A stretch of DNA of 64,000 nt from NCBI GenBank assembly GCA_033063855.1, contig CP093829.1, forward strand, positions 24,397,537 through 24,461,536, written 5' to 3'. The notes beneath the pieces were generated by a model. The model was not told the DNA's origin and ran no database searches. It saw only the letters and a list, made by a program, of their open reading frames with translations. How positions within the stretch are numbered: the first letter of the stretch is position 1; the number at the start of each line of letters is the position of its first letter. Below, in pieces: positions 23,901-36,059 of the stretch. The stretch is from Smittia aterrima (Eukaryota > Arthropoda > Insecta > Diptera > Chironomidae). A program made the translations under genes and the position numbers.

Positions 23901-26900
23901 TTATCTCTCTGGCTCTACGAGTCGAGTTTCTGATGAAAATTTCAACATTTTAGTCAGGACTTTTCATGAGAACGAAAAGGAATTAAAGAGATTTTCTCTC
24001 GTTCCAAAGTAAATTCTTGAAAATTCAATTCAGCAAAAGTTGAATTATTTTGTGGTTGCAACTATTCCTTTTGAAAATTGTCAAAAGAGACATGAGAGAG
24101 ACGTCAAACAGATGTCGATGTCAAGTTAAGGTCTTGCCGAGTCAGAAATAGAAGCTTCAATGTCAATTACAACGTTTTTTGATATCGAAGGAGGAAGGAG
24201 AGTGAAAATAGGTCGAGAATCAAATTTAATTCATGTTTTAATAATTTTCCTTGAGCTGCCTTTTTTTTCTTCAAAAGATCCACTCAGTTCTAAGGGTAAC
24301 CCATCGCTCTTTCACAAATAATTCTCCTAAATGCGATTATACAATTTTCCTTTTTCATGATGTTCATAAATATATTACGCGGATTTTCAATTCTCTCTTC
24401 AGTCGTAGCAGCTTCGAGTCCCTTGGCATTTCAAAAGTGTCGGATTTCAATAATACACGCGTTATGAATATTTATGTTCAACGGCTGTGTCGAGAAAGGG
24501 AGAACGACAGAAGAGTTTTAAAGTAATAGAATTTTCGTAATGTTCAATTCAATTTCCTAATCCAACTTTTCCTCTGATAATTGATAATTGGTTACGTAGT
24601 GAAAGGATCTCTCTGACTTCATCAAAAAACTTTCTTCATAAAAAATTATCATTTCACAAAATGTTATTAAAGCTCTTATTAGGTTAAAGTGATGAGCAAC
24701 TTGAGCTGAATAAATCTTCACCAACGTAAAAGCATTTCAGCAAACATAACCTTCATGATAAAGCTGTAAATTTTATAAAATGTTCTTTGCTCAAGGATGC
24801 GTGCCTAATATTCAACACTGAGCTTGAAAGCTTCATGATTTATTAATGAAATTAATTAACATCTAATCAAATATTTACTTAACGAATTAAACGAAGTTTT
24901 AATTAAATTTTCGTCATCTCTCTTTTGGTGGTGTGGAAGTGTTTGGTTTGATGGAAATCTTTTTAAAGGGAAAGGAAAATTTATTTTTTGGGAGAAAGCT
25001 TTAATCTCGATTGGCAGATTCTTGATGGTTCGAGGACTAAAACTTTTCTCAACAAGACGCTTATTTAACGACGCTCTCTGCTATTTATTTTTCATACAGA
25101 TACTTTTGTTTCAGCAGCAAGCAAATGTTGACATAACGACGATTGTTTCAAAAAGCAATTATTTTCAAGTATGTTAACTTCGTGCATACAATGAAGGAAG
25201 AGAATTGTAGAATCGCCCGAGGATATGTAAGCGATGATTATGGTTTTATTCATTAGCTGTATCAACAAATTACCATTTTATATTTCGTTCGTTCATCCCC
25301 CTTTGCGAAGAGAAAGGAAGAATCGCGTTAGGGGGAGAAGAGCGACGATAGAACTTTTTACATTATCATTATTTTCCAATGAGTGAACAGAGTAATGGAA
25401 TTAAACTTTGATTATTGTGTAATGATGCTTAATTTAGAAGAAATAATACAATGGAAGTTGTTTAGATAATTGAGAGAACAAAGAGAGAAACAACTTAAAC
25501 TTTTCAATGAAACAAATCGAAGAAAATCATTTTCCAATTAAAATAAATTTTTCTTGTTTCACTGAAAATAAAAATGAAAATTTATTTTTCAACTACTTCT
25601 ACTGCTTCATGTTGTGCTTTAGCAAAACGACTGCTGTGCTGAGGAAAACACTCTCAATTTTCATTTTTCGAGAAGGGGAAATGGAAAAGGCGGAGCTAAG
25701 AACTGAGAGTTGAGATGATGTGAGTTTGGAAGCAATCTTATAAAGGATTTAATGTGAAATTTTACTTCAAGGAATGTGGTATACAAAACTTTACACAATC
25801 TCGTGAGTTTCGTGCAATGAGAGCAACGTTAAACGAATATTGAGGATCGTTTTTAACTCAGATTTTTTTAACGTTATTTCCGTAATAACATTATCAAAGT
25901 GTATAATGTTATAACTTGATAGCTGTGTATGATGTTGATTCGATCTAATTGATAATTGCCGACGAAAAAAAACACACAAGCAACTCTCTCAACTCAGTTG
26001 TTAACTGGAAGCGAGTGTCGAATGACGTGCTCTTACAAGTTGTGCGAGAATTATTTTTGATTGAGTTGAAAAGAATAAAGAAAAGTTATCCAATTAAGTG
26101 AAGAATATTTCTAGATAATCAAAATTAAAGTGCCAAACGAATAGGATAAAAAAGGCGAAAGCTTAATTGGATTAAAGCTTGCTCAAAAAAAAATATTTAA
26201 AAGTGATTATAAAATATAAAAAGAATTGATAAAAAGTCATCACGATTTTCTCAGAGGGGAACAAGGTAAAAACATTTGTGCCACATCATTAAACAAACAA
26301 TTTACGATATTTAATAAATTTTCATCGAAGAACTTTCAAAGTTATTTGCAAAATTAAAATCTCAGCTGAATGAAGATTCCTGAAGAGATTGAGAGTTCCC
26401 GTAGGTCTTTCACAAAACTTTACAAATGAACTTTTTCAGAGTTCAGAGTCATCAGATGCAAAACAAAATTCTTTGACGTCCTTTCCTTTGACGTAGTTTA
26501 AACAGCTTTTTGTCTTGTTTTCGTGAAGGTTGATAACACTGAATTCCAATAAAAGTTTTGTCCTTTGTGATATCAATTCTGGTTAGAGAGCTCATAGATT
26601 CAAAGAAAGTAAAGTTGATCCTTTCGGATCAAGAAATAAATCTGAGCTCACAGATAAATCAAAATATTTCTAAAATATTTATATCACTCTCCTTGCCACA
26701 CACAAAGAAAGTTAAATTTAATTTTCTAAGAAAATAATCGAAAACTTTTTTAAACATTTCAAATAAATTGATTATTGCTCAAGTCATTCGAGAATGTGAT
26801 GGAAGAAAAAACCACCAACTAAGCAAACAACACACCGTCTAGAGTTGATTAAGGCTTTTGTCTCAAGACTTTACTTGATCAAGTGTTTTTCGCTTGATTG

Positions 26901-27262
26901 GAAATTTAATTAGAGTGAAAAACAACTCGACGAGAACTACTAGGAATTGATGACAATTAAGTTTACTCAGATGAATTGAGTTTCAATAATATTTTTTAAC
27001 GTTTGATATCAAAGGTTGCTATGAAGATATTTCATTATTTTGCGTCTATCTCCATGAAAGATCGCCGATTAATTCCTCAAAGGTGTTTTTAATGTTTGCG
27101 ATCTCATTAGTTTTTAAAAGGCGAGTGCTCAATAATTTTATACTTGAGCCTGACTCATTTGTTGTTTTCAACAAAAATTCGAGGATATTTTGATACTCAA
27201 CAAACACCTGAGGCTCAAAGACCTTCACAAATTGAAAAACAATTTATCTTTTAACTTTGCAG
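17929..27262. other. Long non-coding region between fz4 and Drgx
   Basis: About 9.3 kb. It begins with the fz4 3' UTR and ends at a splice-acceptor-like TTTGCAG (27256-27262) that would join a non-coding 5' exon to the first coding exon of Drgx. Open frames reach at most about 104 codons and none reads like protein. The sequence is rich in TAAT/ATTA cores of the kind bound by homeodomain proteins (for example the TTAATTTAATTAAATTG-type cluster near 23087), but this is also expected from base composition. Probably regulatory DNA of Drgx plus its upstream non-coding exon(s). Confidence 0.55.
18168..18173 (+). terminator. Poly(A) signal of fz4
   Basis: AATAAA about 240 bases past the fz4 stop codon. 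Confidence 0.5.
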
Positions 27263-27289
27263 TTGTCACCCGCTTCGACGGGCAGAAAT

Positions 27290-30200
27290 ATGTTTTGTTA
27301 CCATTGCCCGCCATCGCTCCATCCAAATGGATCACACCAGCAGCGACTACCAACCCTCGAATATCCCTTCGCTCCAACTCACCCTTGTAAGCAATAGCTT
27401 CTTGTTTATAAAGCAAAGGCTAAGTCCTCGATTTATTTCTAGACACGAGTTATTCTTACCATCCCGCAATCCACGATGAAACATTTGTGAGGAGGAAACA
27501 AAGACGCAATCGGACGACTTTTACTTTACAACAGGTTTAGAAGATTATTTTAGAAAAATAAAATAAAAGATTTACAAAGATTTTCTTTAACAGTTGGAGG
27601 AACTAGAAACTGCATTCGCTCAAACTCATTACCCAGAGTAAGTTCAATTGATAATTTATCACGAAACATTTTCCATAAAATAAATTTCTTTCGACAGCGT
27701 TTTCACCCGAGAAGATTTGGCGATGAAAATCAACTTGACAGAGGCACGAGTTCAGGTGAGCACTTTTAGATAAGGTCGAGTACATTCCACGAGCACTTCT
27801 GCTTGACACACATTCCTTGAATTATCTTATTAAATTTGATGTTGCATTAACTGAATTGCTCTACCGCCTCCGCCCTCCAACCACCCAACACACAAAAACA
27901 TTCTTTAAACGGCTGATGAATTTTTAATAAGACTTTTCGCGTTCTTCAAGTGTTCCATAAAAAGCGAAGAAACATTAGGCAAATTAGGTTAGCTCCCCGT
28001 CGTCCTTTAGCAGCCTTCCAAATAAATTTAATTTAATTTTTGTGCAATGCTGAATATATGATGAGGCCGCCTCATCTCGAGAGAGATCATCAAATATAAA
28101 TTATGTTTTATGGTGGAAAGCAACATTAACGAGTTTTCAACTTAATCGGATAATGTCTTGGAAGGAAGAGCTCTTTGATGTTGGAAATTTCTCAATTTAA
28201 GAAGAATCTCTTATTAAATCTTTAATTTTCTTTTATTTCAAATGGAATAGGTTTGGTTTCAGGTGAGCTTTCCATTTTTGCAAATGAGATGAACCCTTTT
28301 GATTAATAAAAAATATTTTACAGAACCGTCGCGCAAAGTGGCGAAAGTCTGAGCGTCTAAAGGAAGACCAAAGGAAACGTGACGGAAGCGAGCACACAGT
28401 CGATGATGATAAAGTAAGAGAAAATTCTTAGTCAAACTAAAAGTTGCATTACTAAAAGTTCTTTGAAACTTCACAGCATGACGGAGACAGCAGAGACTCT
28501 TCATCTCCAAATGTTACTGGTGATAACGATCTCGAAGACGACGATGGCGGAAGTGACAGCGTCGCACCTTCAAGTCCACGAATGGAATCAGAAAATGATC
28601 GACCACTTTCAAACAATAATTTAAGTCATCAATCTTGTTCGAGAAGCAATGACGGAACGCCCTCACCAGGCTCAAGGTTTGTCCTTTAAAAATAAGTTTT
28701 TCTCAATTTAATTTTCATCTTCAACTAGACTTCAAAACAATTCGGCGACAAGTCCCACTCCGTCTCGATCTGATTCACCAATTGAAGTTGGAGGACCAAT
28801 CTCTTTATCGACGAAAGCAAATCACTTAAATGGTCCAAGCTTCCACAACAACATTTTCGGAAGCTTCACTGATAGGTGAGAGAAAATAAAACTCGACTTG
28901 CACAAAACTCTGATTGCGATCGAATCATAAATCTCTTGAGGGAAATCCGGCGATTAAATTGCCCATAATGATGCAAGTCGGGAACAAAAAGAATCTGCAT
29001 AAATGAGATGTCATTCGAAATAAACACGATTCAATTGTCTGAAAGTAATTTGATTTTGAAATGAGCACGATTTCATTACACGCTCACAATTCATCGTCTC
29101 GTAATTGGTTTTTCGCAATTATTTTCGTATAAATAAAGAAATCAAGCACGTGTAAGAGTGCGACACAATCTAATGATGACAAACAAAAACTTAACAATTG
29201 TTTTGAGATTGATCTCATGCTCGAAAATCAACAAAAACATTTAAAAGCGGATAAAGGACTATTAACTGAATTGTTCTTAATTGTTCATGTCACAATGGGG
29301 TTGCGCGTTGTTAAAATATTTCCCAGTGTAAATAAACAAAAATAAGAAAAGAGGGAGAGCAGTACTTGAGTTGAAGTTGTCAGCAGGAGATAAACTGTCG
29401 TTAGGAATAATTATTTTATGTTTTTGGACTAGCTACTCACTTACATCTCATGTTTTGTCCCTAAAAAGAAAAAATATTTATTGATTCAAGAATCTCTTTA
29501 CAAATCTTATTCGGCTAATAAATTATTCATGAGCGATGGAAAGAAAACATCAAATGCAGAAAAGAAATTAAGTTGTATCATGTATTAGAGCATTAAAAGG
29601 CAATTTCATGCAATTGTTTTGCTACGCCCTCAATTTATTCATACGGAGGATGCGAGATAGCGATGTGGAGAGTGAGAGAGATGATGATGAAAAGAACATT
29701 TAAGTATAGCATTTCAGAAACCACTTTTTTATGCAAATTGTTATCAAGCGATAGCGGGAGGGCGGTTTGAGAGTGAACGGAAATCGCTTTTCCATCCCTT
29801 CATTTATTTTTGGTGATTGTTAAAAAATCTAAACATAAGTTGCCTTTTGTTGCAAAGCTACCAGAAATCTTTTGTGTAACAACACATGTAGTGGGTTAAG
29901 AATTAATGATCTTGTAATTTCACCCTCTCTTGATGTGACGCTTCATTTATTTACCACCAGAAGTGCTCTCGGCTTAAACATTCACCCTCTCTCGAACGCA
30001 ACATAAAAAAACAAAAAATCAGTAAAAGAATTTCTCCAATGGATTTTTTATTGAGTAACACGCAGTACTGTTAATACGATGACGTGCTCGCCTGTGGTTT
30101 CGGAAGTCATCTGAGAGTTTAATGATTCACGAAAAGGAAACTTGCATTGAGAGTTTGGCAATTTAACAATTTTGGTCGTTCATTAACTTTATTTTCCGAC

Positions 30201-31070
30201 TTTTCTTTTTCGCAGTGGAAACTTTCGGCCTTTGATGGACAATGGCCAGCCGCCGCTCTTTCTGCCGCCCCACTTTTCCCAGTTCACTCCACCCTTGTTC
30301 TCGGGAATTAAAGGTTAGTACTCGTCTCTCTTCAATTAATCGAGAACTCTTCGATTGTTTTAACGCGCGTCATGTGCGGATGGAACAAAAATTATTTAAA
30401 TATTTAATGTAATTTAGTCTATTGATTTTAAATTTGATTTAAATCAAAAAGAGCGATAATTTAAACTCATCAGAAGATTATGTGAATTTTGATTTGAAAC
30501 AATTTATCATTCAGTCATGAAATTTTGATTGACAATGTGATTGAAAATTTCCTATCTTCCCGGATTTTTATTGATTGATGACTCTCTGCTCGTCTCGTTC
30601 AAGGTTTTCCAAGCTTGTGTTCCTGCTGTCCTGTAAGCAAAGCGCAGTCTCTGTCGACGGCAACAACTTGCTCATCAATCGTAAGTGACCCATCGACAGG
30701 ACAATCAAGTAAGCTAAGCGATGCGATGTCATCCACGGATGGTCCACAATCGCCTGATGCGAGATCATCGTCAGTTGCTGAGCTCCGTCGAAAGGCTCAA
30801 GAACATTCCGCTGCTTTGTTGCACAGTTTACACGCGGTCGCTGTCTCTGGCCTCTCGTTCCCAGGCCTCCACTTTCCTCCTCTCTCATTGCATCATGCCT
30901 TATCGAATCGTAACAAGAACGGCCACAACCATCATCATCACCATCTCGCCAGTGATTACATCAGTGATTTATCTCTTCAGCACAATAATAACAATAATCT
31001 CATCAGTAAACTTGAACCGAACGATAAAGTTGAAAACATTTCCAATTCCTCAAAGAATAATAGCGTTTAA
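27290..31070 (+). CDS. Drgx: Drgx, paired-like homeodomain transcription factor
   Basis: Orthologue of vertebrate DRGX (dorsal root ganglia homeobox), a nuclear regulator of sensory neuron development. Exons: 27290-27386, 27443-27534, 27594-27637, 27698-27755, 28251-28262, 28324-28413, 28477-28676, 28729-28875, 30216-30313, 30604-31070; 434 residues in frame. The start MFCYHCPPSL matches the MFYFHCPP start of DRGX, which fixes the ATG at 27290 rather than any open frame in the other phase. Homeodomain is residues 52-111, beginning QRRNRTTFTLQQLEELETAF, with Gln at position 50. An acidic Ser-rich linker follows. The C-terminus has LCSCCPVSK and the OAR motif (SVAELRRKAQEHSAALL, about 336-352), both also in DRGX. 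A histidine run and Asn-rich end complete it. The homeobox is cut by four introns, one pair isolating a 12-base exon. Confidence 0.93.
28251..28262 (+). other. Drgx: 12-base microexon of Drgx (homeodomain residues 47-50)
   Basis: GTTTGGTTTCAG, preceded by acceptor AATAG and followed by donor GTGAGC, encodes Val-Trp-Phe-Gln. Without it the homeodomain reads EARVQ|NRRAKW; with it the invariant ARVQVWFQNRRAKW is restored, in phase 0 on both sides. The flanking introns are 495 and 61 bases. Confidence 0.9.
28876..30215 (+). other. Drgx: Longest intron of Drgx
   Basis: 1,340 bases, donor GATAG|GTGAGA, acceptor TTTTTCGCAG. AT-rich, with no open frame or exon that could be fitted. It may hold enhancers, but nothing specific is visible. 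Confidence 0.6.
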
Positions 31071-34000
31071 AAGTTTTTTGAATGTTTTACTTAGTCTAGT
31101 TAAGTCTTAAAAGAAAATCAAAGCATAACTTTCTTGAAAATAGGCAATTTAGTTTATCTGGATCAGTTTTTTGTGTTAGAAACTTATACTTAGCCCGATG
31201 CACAAAACTATGAAGGAAATATCTTAGGAAATTAGGTTTTTAGCTTGTAAAATGGACTCGACCGTTCAATGAAATTGAATAAAATGAAGACATTTTGAGT
31301 TTTAAGCTACAAATTGCTGTTTAAGTTTTCGAATTAGTTTGAATCCTCTTTACTCAAACACTCAAATCAGTCATTAACATATTTTATTAAGCTCCTGCTT
31401 CTTAGTAAAAGAAAGCATTTCCCGTAAACCCCAAAATGCAAATTAAATTTAAAGGAACGCAGTCGCTTCAGTCTTTTGACATCTCAACAGATTTGCCTTC
31501 TCTCCCTCGAAACGACATAAACTCGGAAATTGAATCATGCCGACTCAAATGAGAGCTATGTGATGTAATGTATATGCAAACAAGAAAATTGAAAAATCTT
31601 TCATTTACAATCAAAAAGATTTTTGTCATTTACAAACAATTTGCATAATTTTCAAAACGCTTCGTGATCACAGAGAGAAAATTCCTCTTTCGTCGCTCAA
31701 ACACACAGAGCGAGCACAAATTGCAAAATGTAAATTCAATTCGATTTCCAAATTGATGTTATTTTATTTACTCTGATAATCTAAGCGACTCTTGATGCTC
31801 GAAAATGATTTCCAGAAGAAGGGTGAGTGGTTGAGACTTGAAAGGAGAAGGAATAAATTAGTCGGGTGATGCGATAAGTCGTCACTCGTCAGAGTCTCTT
31901 TCCCAAATGATTCAATACCTTCAAACGTTGATCTAATGATAATCCTAGATCTGTAGATAATCATTAAAGTTTCAGAATTAAATTAGTTTCTTTCAGACGC
32001 TGGCAGCCAAATCTAATATACGATGTGATTATTGGATGAAATTGCTTAATGTGTGAGCTAATATACAAATTTCATAGAGCGAGCGAGAGAGATGTTATTT
32101 TAACCCCATGAGGATTATTGACAACTACGGACAGGGGTCATGAGCGTTAGCACAAATTTTCCCTGTAATTTAATAATCTCACGACTTAAGCAAAGCAGAA
32201 AATGTTGAATCGGTCGGATATTAATTACACGCAAACTTCTCGTCTCATGTTTGAAGTTTTTGCTGAAAATAAATTTGTAAATTTCCTAAAAAAAAGTTTG
32301 ATTGAGTCCGCAATGGTCAGAAGTCTTCGAAAAAGTTTTTCCGATTCAAACAGAAAAAAAAACTCGCAAATCCATTTTCATGGAAGCATCTCTCTTCAAT
32401 CTTTGATCACTCTTCATAGCCAATATGCGATTATGGCTCTTATCAAATTATCGTAATTGAGTTGATGTTTTCACTTCGGCCACTGTAACGATTATTGATT
32501 TTTCACAGCGACCATCCGACAAGCAAATAAAAAGGAATCGAATCAAGGAGAGGATTTGATTAACAGATGCGCTAGGAAAACTCAATTTTGAGTTCACTGA
32601 CAGAACAGAACGAAAAATTCATCTACGAAAACATTTATCAATTACTTGTAACTTGATACTTTTTCACTGATTCAATTATGTTCGCTCGCAAGACGACACA
32701 GACAGTCGTTCGAGGGATCAGCATTTTAAGGTCACATTAGGTGAATTTATTTCCCGGGATTCAATCGAAAAGATTGGGAAATGTAATCTGTAAGACTCAT
32801 ACAAAGTTAACATTCCAATTTATCTTCAGAGATTGATTATTATGTAATAACAACGATAATAGTTTTTATTCATCGCCTTTTGGAATTTATGGAGCTCTCT
32901 CCTGAAGGTAACGATGTACAGCCTTCAATAATCCAAAGGGTTGCAGGTTGTAAAACAAAGAGTTTAAGCGTATTCGATCGAATACCCTCCAAATGGATTC
33001 TTTTTATCGAGAACGATTTTTTTTATTTTTCCTTTTTATACACTCAGGCTTAATTTCAATTTCTCAAGCATTTAATTTATGATTCCGATAGCAAAAAAGG
33101 TCTACCGCATTATAAACGAGAGGAAATTCCTTCTCTCTTTTGTCAGCTTCACCATTTTGTGTGGGTGGCAACGATTTTTCTTTTACGAGAGAAAATTCTC
33201 TTTTCCGTTTTCAATTTATTTCCCCTTTGCACTTGAGAGCCACTCAAATGTTTTGTGAGTTTGAATATTTTTCGTTAGAAGTTTGTGAGTTTAATTAAAT
33301 GAAAATAAATTAAAAACTTTGTTAACTAATTTTATTTATAAAAATAAAAAATTACTTTCAATTTTAATTGTAAAATATTTTTCCTTGATTTCAAATATTT
33401 TTCCTTCGGAAAAATACAAAAATGTGAACACATCTCCACCAACGCACACACTTCAAGCTCCTAAACAAGTTTACACAATTCTATTGGAGATTGTTGTGCA
33501 ATTGTATTGAGTCGATCGTCTGAATTTCACGATAACATTCGGTGCTATCTTAGTCGCAACTAAAAATCAAATTTCCCGATATAATCCAAAGTTAATAAGC
33601 TTTATCAGGTGTGATAAGTGTTATTGGTAATGTTTCGGATCGAAAATAAATGAAGTGCCTTTGTGAAGCGAAGTGATTTTCAAACAATTCGCGAAGTGAC
33701 AATTTATAAATTCTTTGAACGCACACAGTGAAAAGAAGTGAAGAGATTTCATTGAAATCACCGCGAAAAAGCCTCGAATTCTCGCTGATCATCTAGAAAT
33801 AATGGCAATCAACTTGAGCTCCTGCTGATATCCTTTAAAAGGTAACGACTGTCGTTTGAGGGGAACTCTAATCGAGGGAATTAGGAAAATCCATCGTGTG
33901 CGTGTTCTACAAACGCACTCACACATCTTCAAAAAGATTAACTTGATTTTAATGAAATATGCGAACTAAAATTATCATTTTGCAACTAAATAATTTAATG

Positions 34001-36059
34001 ATAATGTTGTTGATCATATCAGAATGAAGTCTTAAGCTGTTCACACGGCTTGCCCAAGGAAAATTTATGAAAGCTTGTTGATTGATTAGCTCCACTGATG
34101 GATCGACTGTGTCAACAACTTTGATTAACTAAACAGAAAAAGAGTGAAATTGATTTGTCATTGGAAACGCTTCTAACGCTTCCCAACCACCATCATTTAC
34201 TTGTTGAACGGAATCTCTCAACAGTCAGTCAGCCAAAAAAAAATGGCTCGATTAGGCAGCTGCGGATCTAAAAATAACTTTTTCATTTTCGCTTTATGGA
34301 AAGAAATTAAACCGAGAGTTTATTTATAGCCGCGCTCGAAGGATGTTTTGCACAAAGATCAAAACGAGCTTTTCAGCGATCACAATCAATTTGTTTTTAT
34401 TGATTCTCGAATATATTTCCTTCCAGTTTAATTGAAATATGCTGATCGCTTGCCAATAAAGCTTGTGACGAAAAAAGAAAAATGTTCGCTGCGATGACCT
34501 TTTGAAGTGGAAGAGATTATCAGTGGCCTTGTGTCTTCTTTATTCTGATCACATAAAAACAAATCAAGAACGGAATTTAAATTAATCGATAAAACTTCGA
34601 ATTGAGCTTGTGACAAAATCGGTAAAGTTCGCCCCGAAATGCATTTTCCAAAATCTAAAGTCATCGAAGAAAGCAAAACAAACTTTTTCTTCGTCTGTGT
34701 TTGTGCGAAGATAAAATAGACGACGAAGATCACAAAACTAGTTGCAATTTTAAAGCTTAGTCAGCTAGTTGATCGCGTTCACGCAAGAAGGATTTTTCTT
34801 TGTGAAAATATAAATTAAATTTCCATTTTTAATTTGTTATCGACAAGGTTCCAACTACAAAGTAGTTCATGTGTCTCACTTTTCCGCAAATATCTTCAGA
34901 GCACAACTAAACTCAAAGTGTATGAGACTGATTGAAACAGCTGTTGCATAAAGTTTGTGGCATTGCCTTTGTATTCATGTAAATAGTGTTGGCACGAAAG
35001 AGTCATCGAAACTATTGTTTCACACACTCGGCGCTTAAAATAGTGAAGTGTTGATAGCATTGTAAGTGCTGCTGCCTTTAAGTCAAGCAAATGATGAAAT
35101 ACTACGAAGAAAACTGCGCTACCCGCACATAAGCTCTCGCTTGATAAGTGTCAATAACAATAAGAATTATTGACAACACATAGTTGTAAATTAACTCGAT
35201 TCTCGGGCCGTCGTTGTCCAATCGCCGTCGAAGTGTTCATCAAAAAGCTATTCAACATTTCAGAAACCTTTCAGTTCACATTTCGCTCTTTGAGGGAACG
35301 GATTTTATTTCGAGAGCAGGTGATTATTTCCATTTGAGTGTTTATTGTGCAGTTCTTGATAGTGTGACTTCATGATTACAACTGATAATTGTTAATCCAA
35401 ATAGAAAAGAGTTTCACAAAAACTTTTGTGGTGTTGTTGTGGAATATTTAGGAGACCACTCTTGATTTAGACTTTCGTGCGATGATTGCTCTTAAAAACA
35501 TTCACGCGGTTTTATTGCTTCATCTTGGGCATTAATTGAACTTGATTTTATGTCGAGTTTGAAGCAGAATGATGGAGAATATTCTTGCTAATTGTTTATT
35601 AAGTCGCTTCAGAAGTTTGATTGCGTCTTGTCTACTTTGGCGAACCTAACTTTTTTTTTATTGCGAATTTTTAAATTACTCACTAATTAACATTAATTTC
35701 CATAACAAACCTCCACCCTCAACATGGAACTCGCGGCTCATTCAAAGTCATTTGCGACGACTCACTATTTGGTTTGCGACTTATCAACGCTTTCCTTTCT
35801 TTTAATTGCACAGCCACTGATATCACATATTCAATTGTTTTCCATATTTTAACGACACCTAGCGATAGCTTATTGCCTTGTACGACTTTTCCATTCTTTT
35901 TTAGCAGCTCGACCTCAACTTCAAATAATCATAAAAGAATTTAATTGTTTGATATGCGCTAGACAGGGAGAAATGAACTTTTGGTGCTAATTAAACAACA
36001 TTTCCTTATCTTTTCGTTTTAGATATTTCAATTCCAATGTAGAGAGAAGTCAACATTGA
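31071..36059. other. Drgx 3' UTR, intergenic DNA and 5' region of foraging
   Basis: About 5 kb without a convincing gene. AATAAA at 31278-31283 probably ends Drgx. Near the other end, TTTTCGTTTTAG (36011-36022) is a good splice acceptor 37 bases before the for ATG at 36060, so at least one non-coding for exon lies upstream, perhaps in this stretch. Open frames here (up to about 100 codons) look random. Confidence 0.55.
31278..31283 (+). terminator. Poly(A) signal of Drgx
   Basis: AATAAA about 205 bases past the Drgx stop codon. Confidence 0.5.

Noticed and set aside
27190..27390. Open frame of 66 codons overlapping the first Drgx coding exon
   Set aside because: It is in the wrong phase. 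The ATG at 27290 in another frame gives the DRGX-like MFCYHCPP start and splices in phase to the next exon.
30568..31110. Frames of 106 and 129 codons overlapping the last Drgx exon
   Set aside because: The OAR-containing frame (30604-31070) is the real one; the others are shadows.
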